In this document: positions 16,134 through 20,779 of the stretch, in pieces
Position numbering within the stretch: the first letter of the stretch is position 1
Layout: each line of letters begins with the position of its first letter
Assembly: GCA_964624765.1 (NCBI GenBank)
Contig: CAZUZO010000049.1
Location: 1 to 20,779 of the forward strand
Source of the DNA: JAGTVB01 sp964624765
GTDB lineage: Bacteria; Pseudomonadota; Gammaproteobacteria; HK1
Length of the DNA stretch: 20,779 bases
Direction of reading: 5' to 3'
Notes under the pieces: model-generated
Seen by the model: the letters and a program-made list of their open reading frames with translations, nothing else
Told to the model about the DNA's origin: nothing
Databases searched by the model: none
Program-made: the position numbers and the translations under genes

Positions 16134-16640
16134 GTGCAGCAAGGTTCGCGATGGGTGATGTTCGGCTTTGGCAACCCAGCGCGCGGCGACGACGCTTTGG
16201 GGCTGGCCTTGCTTGATCGGTGCGCGAGGGATGCGAAGATTCAGGGCTTTCTCTCCCGCTGTCGGTTGGTTGAGGCGATTCAATTGCAGATCGAACATGC
16301 CCTTGACCTTTATGATCAGGAGTTGGCGTTGTTCGTGGACGCGAGCATCGATGGCCGCGCGCCCTATTCATTTCGCCGGCTCGGGGCGCAACGCGATGTC
16401 ACGTATACCTCTCATGCCATGAGCCCGGCAGCGGTGTTGCAAGTTTATGAGACGATTGCGCGGCGCTCGGCGCCGCCTGCCTATCAGCTGACCGTTGCCG
16501 GAGAAAGCTTCCAGTTGGATGCGCCGCTGAGCGATCGTGCCGAGCGCCATTTGGACGCGGCATACCGCTTGTTGGTCCATCTCTGCAGCGCGCCGCAAGC
16601 GGCCCTGTGGGAAAAATACGCCCATGAAGACGCAGTTTGA
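16134..16640 (+). CDS. hoxW: Hydrogenase maturation endopeptidase HoxW
   Basis: This 168-residue protein is a nickel-dependent C-terminal processing protease of the HycI/HybD/HoxW family, expected to cut the HoxH precursor after His462. Family features are GFGNPARGDDALG (11-23), with Asp20 as a probable nickel-sensing residue, Asp69 in FVDASID, and His94 in SHAMSP. The start is GTG at 16134, with GGAAAGAG (16122-16129) as a likely ribosome-binding site; an in-frame ATG at 16158 would remove eight residues but keep the motif. Its end overlaps the start of the DUF89 gene by 17 bp. Confidence 0.9.
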   Translation: MQQGSRWVMFGFGNPARGDDALGLALLDRCARDAKIQGFLSRCRLVEAIQLQIEHALDLYDQELALFVDASIDGRAPYSFRRLGAQRDVTYTSHAMSPAAVLQVYETIARRSAPPAYQLTVAGESFQLDAPLSDRAERHLDAAYRLLVHLCSAPQAALWEKYAHEDAV

Positions 16641-17466
16641 GTGCTACCCTTGCTTGATGCGACACACGCTCGACATGCTGCGAATCGCCGATGCCGACCC
16701 ACAGCAACAGCGGCGGGTGATGCGGCGGATACTCGCCGAACTCTCGAGCTTCGATGCGGATCGCTCGCCGCCGGAAATGGCGCATCGTATTCATCGCATC
16801 GTGTGCCAGGAAACCGGTCAGCGCGACCCTTACCTGGCTATCAGGCAGCGTAGCACGGGAGAGGCGCTTGGGCTCTATCCGCGGCTGCAAGCCCAGGTCG
16901 CGGGGGCGGCGGACCCTTTACAGACTGCCATTCGGGTGAGCGTTGCCGGAAACATCATCGATGCCAGCATTTCTCTGGATTATGACTTAGGACGAACCTT
17001 GGAGCGTGTGCTCACTGAACCCTTCGCCATCCAAGCTCTTGATCAGTTTCGAAGTGCTCTGCAGGCCTGCGATGCGGTGCTATTCCTCGCTGACAACGCC
17101 GGTGAGACGGTCTTTGACCGGGTGTTGATCGAAACGCTGGATAAGCCCGTTACTTACGTGGTCAAAGGTGGTCCGATTTTCAACGATGCGACGGCAGACG
17201 ATGCGCGAAGTGCCGGCGTTTCGCGCATCGCCACCATCATCGATAATGGCTCTGATGCCCCTGGGACAGTGATGAGTTTGTGTTCGGCCGAGTTTCGCAC
17301 TGTGCTGTCCCAGGCCGAGCTCATAATCGCCAAGGGACAGGCGAATTACGAGACGCTAAGCGGCGTCAAGGGGCCTTTGTTTTTTCTCTTGCAAGCGAAA
17401 TGCTCTGCGGTTGCGCGGGATCTCGGCGTCCCGCTGAACAGCATCGTATTCACCAGCGCTGCGTAG
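16624..17466 (+). CDS. DUF89/AF1104-type metal-dependent phosphatase in the hydrogenase operon
   Basis: This 280-residue protein belongs to the DUF89 (ARMT1-like) family, several members of which are metal-dependent phosphatases proposed to remove damaged phosphometabolites. Visible family signs are an N-terminal CxxC (FECYPCLMRH, Cys7/Cys10, typical of the prokaryotic AF1104-like group), GNIIDASI (109-116), the metal-site motif DNAGETVFDR (147-156), VVKGGPIFNDAT (179-190), DNGSDAPGT (207-215) and AKGQANYETL (246-255). The start at 16624 puts the CxxC at residues 7-10 and overlaps hoxW by 17 bp, so the two are probably coupled. Conserved placement as the last gene of a hox operon suggests a role in hydrogenase assembly or in repairing a cofactor such as FMN, NAD(H) or a carbamoyl compound. 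That is inference; I know of no demonstrated role. Confidence 0.88.
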   Translation: MKTQFECYPCLMRHTLDMLRIADADPQQQRRVMRRILAELSSFDADRSPPEMAHRIHRIVCQETGQRDPYLAIRQRSTGEALGLYPRLQAQVAGAADPLQTAIRVSVAGNIIDASISLDYDLGRTLERVLTEPFAIQALDQFRSALQACDAVLFLADNAGETVFDRVLIETLDKPVTYVVKGGPIFNDATADDARSAGVSRIATIIDNGSDAPGTVMSLCSAEFRTVLSQAELIIAKGQANYETLSGVKGPLFFLLQAKCSAVARDLGVPLNSIVFTSAA

Positions 17467-17478
17467 CGGACGTGCCAT

Positions 17479-17799
17479 TCAGGCTTCCGAGCCGAGAATA
17501 GTGTCCACCCAACTCATGGCAGCGACCATGGTGGGAAAGCCGATGGTGCTGGTGAGAAGAATGATGGCATGGCGGATTTCCTCGGCTGTGCTGCCGGCCT
17601 CGAGAGCCCGTCGGGTGTGGCTGTGAACAGCCCCTTCGGAGCGGATGGCGGCAGCTGCAGCGAGCTGGATGAGTTGCGCCGTCTTGTTATCGATCGGTCC
17701 CTCTTGTTTGAGGGTTTGGCCGAGGGTTTCCAAGGCGCTGATGGCGTTCGGATGCCGTGTTTTCAGTTCGCGATATTTTTCGGGCGGAGTTTCCTGCAT
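17479..17799 (-). CDS. Carboxymuconolactone decarboxylase family protein lacking the redox Cys pair
   Basis: This 106-residue protein has the CMD/AhpD fold signature, with AAAAAIRSEGAVHSHTRRALEAGSTAEEIRHAIILLTSTIGFPT (residues 47-90) as its core; the pattern around His61 is kept. In AhpD-type peroxidase partners a CxxC precedes this His; here those positions are Ser54 and Ala57, so disulphide reductase activity is not expected. True gamma-carboxymuconolactone decarboxylases also lack the pair, but no protocatechuate pathway gene is nearby. AGAGGA lies at a good distance upstream of the ATG. It follows the C39-like gene by 45 bp on the same strand and ends 12 bp from the DUF89 stop, converging with the hydrogenase operon. 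Confidence 0.85.
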   Translation of the reverse strand: MQETPPEKYRELKTRHPNAISALETLGQTLKQEGPIDNKTAQLIQLAAAAAIRSEGAVHSHTRRALEAGSTAEEIRHAIILLTSTIGFPTMVAAMSWVDTILGSEA

Positions 17800-17844
17800 C
17801 GCAATGTCCTCTGTTCAACCCAGGTGGTATTTTAATGTCGCTTC

Positions 17845-18516
17845 TTACGGTCTGAGATACAGGCTGCGTCGTGCCGCTTGAAGCTCAGGACGCAGGGGTG
17901 AGCTCGTATCGATCGCTAAGGGGTGGTCGGATGGGGTACCAAAGTCTTCTTTGCCTAACACCAGGGCGATACCAGGCCATTCGTCGGCAAAGCGAGATGT
18001 GGGCATACGCACGTTGCCGCGCCATGGATCGGCTAACAACACGCGGTCTTCTCGAACCCCTCGCAGGATTGCAAAGTGCTTGTAACCATCGGTTTCGAGG
18101 TAGACCAACACGGGACCGGTCAGCTGCGGTAGGGAGGACAATTCCAGCTCGACGCCTGCCGTTTGGTAGCCGCGTCTCTCCGCGTAGCGCTTGAGATCCA
18201 GTAGGGAAAGGCCCTTTTTTTTGCGTTCTTCGAATTCGGCTTCGGTTAACTGGCCGATGATGTCTTGCAGCACAGCCCTCTCGGTCACATCGTCCTCAAA
18301 GTAGTAACGCAAGAGAGTCGCCATGGATGCGGCGCCACATGAATAATCATACCGCTGCATGACGACAAATCGTTCCCGTGCGGCTTTCCACGTCTTCATG
18401 GGCTTAGGAGCATTTAACTCGGTCGCCAGATCCATGGTCGAGGGTTCGGGCAGCCGTGCACAGGCCGTTACCGCGATGAACGCGGCCAGTATGAGCGGGC
18501 CAGAAAACGCTTGCAT
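17845..18516 (-). CDS. C39-family peptidase-like lipoprotein (FapD-like)
   Basis: This 223-residue protein has a lipoprotein signal peptide (LILAAFIAVTAC, lipobox Cys19), so it should be exported and lipid-anchored. The C39 papain-like fold shows the catalytic Cys60 in QRYDYSCGAASMATLL, His147 in KHFAILRGV and Asp163 in LADPWRGNV. Stand-alone C39 proteins of this kind are found next to outer-membrane barrels and repeat-rich secreted proteins; FapD of the Pseudomonas functional-amyloid operon is the best-known example. The gene follows the outer-membrane protein gene by 19 bp and is surely co-transcribed with it. I infer that it processes or clears the secreted substrate. The substrate could be the divergent Pro-rich secreted protein 20423-20779, which is unproven. 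Confidence 0.88.
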   Translation of the reverse strand: MQAFSGPLILAAFIAVTACARLPEPSTMDLATELNAPKPMKTWKAARERFVVMQRYDYSCGAASMATLLRYYFEDDVTERAVLQDIIGQLTEAEFEERKKKGLSLLDLKRYAERRGYQTAGVELELSSLPQLTGPVLVYLETDGYKHFAILRGVREDRVLLADPWRGNVRMPTSRFADEWPGIALVLGKEDFGTPSDHPLAIDTSSPLRPELQAARRSLYLRP

Positions 18517-18535
18517 GGTGCTAGGTCTCGTGAGC

Positions 18536-19603
18536 TCAAAATCGTGCGATGTAAGAGATCCGAAGCCGGGTATCCAGCGCGTCTTCGTTGAGTCCCCACT
18601 CTACCGAGGGTTCTATGAACTGTCGGTTCGCCGCGCGATAGGTGACGCTGGTGCGTATGCTCATTGGCTCGATATCGGTACCGGGGAATTTGCGTCCATT
18701 AAACGCTATTTCTTCTCTATATTCACCCAGGAAAATACCGCTCAACGTGAGTTGATGGTTGACGGCGAAGCCGACGCCAAAATTGTATGTGAGCCGGTCA
18801 CCCCCGGACACCTCGATGTCGTTCAGTGTGGCATCGAAGTTGACCTCATAGCTGATTCCGCCGAAGACGGTGGCGGGATCGAAAGAGCGAATGGCGGTGA
18901 CTCCGAAAGACGTACGCCAACGTCCCGTCCCGGTGCTGGCCTCGATCGCGTCCCGAGGGTTGGGATTGCTACCGCTGGGGATAAAAACATTGACCAGGCC
19001 GATAATGTTTGGCCAGGGGCCGACCTCGGGCAAAAGTGCGTATTTCAGCCCCAAACCGATGTCGCCAATACCCACCGTGTCGTCTTGCCGCTCGGGGCGA
19101 AGCACGGGCAGCGGCACAGTCTCATTTTCCCGCCAGACTAACGGCAGATCGATGTTGCCTTCCAGCCGGTCTAGCAAGCCTGCCCGCAGCGTCGGCGTGA
19201 AGGCAATCTCCCGGCGCCGGAATCCGAGCAGGTCGTCGCGGGTATAGCTGAAGGGGAGCTCGACTTCCAACTGCCCTGGGGTGAGGGTGACCGCCTGTGC
19301 TCGGAGGAACACCTGGCTGGTTTCGACCTCCTCGGGCTTTTCGCCGATCACTTCCGATGTTACTTCGGCTCCACGGGTTTGGGGAGCACCGGTCTTCTGC
19401 TCAACTTGGGCCTGTCGCCAGGTCGTTGGCTCGATGGCGGTAAACACATCGGTTGCGCTACTTTTTCCCATGGCGGTCGATGGTGGTTGATCCGGCGCAG
19501 CGATATTCCCCGTATCGAGGGTCGCCGCTGTGGCGCTAAAGCCATACAAAAACACGGAGCAGAAAGAGAAATAAGCTCCAACCCTTGTCATGAGTCTACT
19601 CAC
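18536..19603 (-). CDS. Outer-membrane beta-barrel protein (FapF / phenol-MetA-like transporter)
   Basis: This protein has a signal peptide (YFSFCSVFLYGFSATAA) followed by a polar linker of about 70 residues (TGNIAAPDQPP to EVETSQ). The rest alternates hydrophobic and polar residues typical of beta strands (LRAQAVTLTPGQLEVELPFSY, VGIGDIGLGLKYALL, RISYIARF). The C-terminal Phe is the usual outer-membrane signature. It resembles the family often labelled phenol-degradation MetA-like transporters, which includes barrel proteins such as FapF. GTG at 19603 was chosen as start because AAGAGGA (about 19610-19616) is well spaced. ATG at 19591, with GGTGAG upstream, is nearly as good (351 residues), and the open frame extends to an ATG at 19672 that would bury the signal peptide. 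It heads an operon with the C39-like lipoprotein. Confidence 0.82.
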   Translation of the reverse strand: MSRLMTRVGAYFSFCSVFLYGFSATAATLDTGNIAAPDQPPSTAMGKSSATDVFTAIEPTTWRQAQVEQKTGAPQTRGAEVTSEVIGEKPEEVETSQVFLRAQAVTLTPGQLEVELPFSYTRDDLLGFRRREIAFTPTLRAGLLDRLEGNIDLPLVWRENETVPLPVLRPERQDDTVGIGDIGLGLKYALLPEVGPWPNIIGLVNVFIPSGSNPNPRDAIEASTGTGRWRTSFGVTAIRSFDPATVFGGISYEVNFDATLNDIEVSGGDRLTYNFGVGFAVNHQLTLSGIFLGEYREEIAFNGRKFPGTDIEPMSIRTSVTYRAANRQFIEPSVEWGLNEDALDTRLRISYIARF

Positions 19604-20078
19604 CGCATATCCTCTTAACACTAAATTATTAAAAGCCATGTCATTTTTTCGTCGCGGTCCGCAGCAACCCATGAGCGATCCGCTGCCGGCGGTGTTCAGA
19701 GCTGCGTGGTAGCGAAACAGACAACTGTTTAGCCGATGTCCCGAAGGCGTTACCTTACCGCGGAGTCGGGCGGCAAGTCGATAGCCGCTTCCATAGCTGG
19801 AGGTGACCGACCCGATGATCGCCTAGCCAGGGCCGCGAAAAGCGGTTCTGGTCGCGTGATTATGCGCTCGTTCTTTGTTCCATTCGATGAGAGTGAAGCC
19901 AAGGATGAGAGGAATCGATGTATTTTGCGCCAGGCTTTGCCTGCAATCCACTTGCTGGCATTGAACGCGCGGCAGTGAATAAGGCTTAAACACGGAGTGA
20001 ACAATTAGCTTGCTGCCGGGACTGCGACTCAGTAGTGTGAGGGTAGTCGGATCGACGCCAGTCGGAATTTGGGGTGAT

Positions 20079-20279
20079 GGTTATCATTTCGTCAGGGTTG
20101 CTCTGGAGCACACCGTCGGTGTCCAAGCCTTCGGCAGCCGAACCCCTTGGTGCAAGGGTGTGTGCGGCAAGGATGCCGGACCCAAGCCGACAGGGACGTC
20201 TTCGCGGCGTCCCTTGCCCCAAGGGGTCGGCTGCCCCAAGGGCAAAGGCCATCAAGCTGCCGAAACGATCAGCAACGCC
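20079..20279 (+). repeat. Repeat family R2, copy 2, expanded by a nested palindromic insert
   Basis: Its two outer parts (about 20079-20139 and 20235-20279) match the copy at 6351-6453 in order: GTCAGGG, TGGAGCACACCGT, GCCTTCGGCAGCC, then CCCCAAGGGCAAAG, ATCAAGCT, GCCGAAACGATCA. The middle (20140-20234) has no counterpart there. Imperfect direct repeats GGAATTTGGGG (20064-20074) and CGAATTGGGGG (20279-20289) flank the element and could be a target duplication. It has no coding capacity. Confidence 0.7.
20133..20235 (+). repeat. 103-bp inverted repeat with internal hairpins
   Basis: The left arm GGCAGCCG-AACCCCTTGG-TGCAAGGG (20133-20158) pairs with the right arm CCCTTGCC-CCAAGGGG-TCGGCTGCC (20211-20235), with one bulge and one mismatch by eye. 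Two smaller hairpins lie inside: CGGCA AGGA TGCCG (20165-20178) and GGGACG with CGTCCC (20193-20198 and 20208-20213). The whole could fold as a multi-branched cruciform or RNA, in the style of REP/BIME or small IS-derived elements. Confidence 0.75.
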
Positions 20280-20422
20280 GAATTGGGGGGAACGGGTGTG
20301 TATGGATCGGGAAAACAAGCGTCGGCATATTTGCTTTTGAGAGCGCAGACCGATGCGCGGCCCGCTCGCACCAGAGCGACCGCGATGCAATGATTTACTG
20401 CAATGCATGAGGAGTGCATGAA

Positions 20423-20779
20423 ATGAAAAGATTCGCCACCGCAAGAGGGGCGGGACTGCTGAGTGTCGCTATCATGGGCACGTTTTACGTCGCCGAGGCC
20501 TTTTCCTTGGAGGTAGACTCCGGAGCACCAGCGATACTGAGGGCCATGCAGCCGTCGGCTTACCAGTGGGTGCAGGTGGAAACTTTAGCCCAGATCAGGG
20601 GCAGTGCGCTGGATCCGCTGGTTTCGCAGACGGAAGCAGACCCAGCACCTCCTCTAGCTGGGCCAGACCCGATACCGCCAGCGGACCCGATGCCCGCGCA
20701 GTCGGGAGCGGAACCGACGCCGGGGGCGGATCCGGCGCCTGCACCGGTGGGAACGGAACCGACACCGGCAGCGGACCCG
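20423..20779 (+). CDS. Secreted protein with Pro/Asp/Glu/Ala-rich repeats (partial, runs off window)
   Basis: An open frame starts at ATG 20423, 8 bp after GGAG (20411-20414), and continues without stop to the right edge (119 codons). Residues 1-28 form a signal peptide: a basic start MKRFATARG, a hydrophobic core LLSVAIMGTFYV, and probable cleavage after AEA or AFS. A short folded-looking part follows (29-70, LRAMQPSAYQWVQVETLAQI). From about residue 72 the sequence is low complexity with Pro, Asp, Glu, Ala and Thr (EADPAPPLAGPDPIPPADP); two units of about 15 residues, GAEPTPGADPAPAPV and GTEPTPAADP, correspond to a 45-bp DNA repeat. It is probably exported to the periplasm or cell surface. 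I do not recognise the family. It is divergent from the OMP/C39 operon and may be its substrate (inference). Confidence 0.75.
   Translation, partial: MKRFATARGAGLLSVAIMGTFYVAEAFSLEVDSGAPAILRAMQPSAYQWVQVETLAQIRGSALDPLVSQTEADPAPPLAGPDPIPPADPMPAQSGAEPTPGADPAPAPVGTEPTPAADP
20705..20779 (+). repeat. 45-bp tandem coding repeat (partial)
   Basis: GGAGCGGAACCGACGCCGGG at 20705 recurs in diverged form as GGAACGGAACCGACACCGGC at 20750, a 45-bp period in frame with the secreted protein. Only about 1.7 units are visible before the window ends, and the related GGACCCG motif occurs earlier at less regular spacing. Confidence 0.55.

Larger units (their letters stand above)
19604..20422. other. Intergenic region between divergent OMP and secreted-protein genes
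   Basis: This is 819 bp without a convincing gene. The 80-codon open frame at 19736-19978 has no ribosome-binding site or recognisable domain, and I treat it as chance. The first 35 bp next to the OMP gene are AT-rich (TTTTAATAATTTAG on the minus strand) and may hold its promoter or leader. Positions 20079-20279 hold repeat R2 copy 2 with its nested palindrome. The last 130 bp lead to the secreted protein; no clear -35/-10 pair is evident. Confidence 0.6.

Noticed and set aside
19736..19978. 80-codon open frame in the intergenic region
   Set aside because: It has no ribosome-binding site or recognisable motif, and its composition fits chance in GC-rich DNA.

Overview
The window (about 20.8 kb, roughly 60% GC by eye) looks like a chromosomal segment of a proteobacterium. 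A gammaproteobacterium with a versatile energy metabolism is my best guess, from the Ralstonia-type (group 3d) NAD-reducing [NiFe] hydrogenase, the RapA-like SNF2 ATPase and the outer-membrane barrel/C39 peptidase pair. I cannot name the species from sequence alone.

Layout. Positions 1-6180 hold three minus-strand genes: a membrane-bound hybrid histidine kinase (43-2373), a coiled-coil protein with a Cys-rich zinc-ribbon-like tail (2530-3696), and a SNF2/RapA-like ATPase (3868-6180). A 355-bp intergenic region made largely of repeat sequence follows. Next come a dienelactone-hydrolase-like enzyme (+, 6536-7204) and a DMT/EamA permease (-, 7214-8089), convergent with 9 bp between their stop codons. 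After a complete 141-bp mobile-looking repeat, a small cupin gene (8320-8595) precedes the hydrogenase locus.

Hydrogenase locus (8669-17466, all +): hypC, hypF, hoxF, hoxU, hoxY, hoxH, hoxW and a DUF89/AF1104-type phosphatase gene. HoxF and HoxU form the NADH-oxidoreductase module, HoxY and HoxH the H2-activating module. HoxW should trim the HoxH tail, and HypC and HypF help build the Fe(CN)2CO group. hypA, hypB, hypD and hypE are not here and must be elsewhere. A MITE-like repeat lies between hoxY and hoxH. The DUF89 gene overlaps hoxW by 17 bp and may be an unrecognised accessory gene.

Convergent to that operon, a minus-strand set reads outer-membrane beta-barrel protein, C39-peptidase-like lipoprotein, carboxymuconolactone-decarboxylase-like protein (19603 down to 17479). 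The barrel/C39 pairing resembles FapF/FapD of the Pseudomonas functional-amyloid secretion system. An 819-bp intergenic region carrying a highly structured repeat separates it from a divergent secreted protein with a Pro/Asp/Glu/Ala-rich repeat tract that runs off the right edge.

The most unusual material is non-coding. One family of about 141-bp elements has terminal inverted repeats GAGGTTGTGAAAA: a partial copy at 1-52, full copies at 8107-8247 and 14381-14521, and a solo end at 6204-6221. A second family has ends related to GTGGTCATCGTTT, at 6351-6453 and 20079-20279. The second copy of that family contains an extra 100-bp nested palindrome. I found no tRNA, rRNA, CRISPR array, transposase gene or classical strong terminator.
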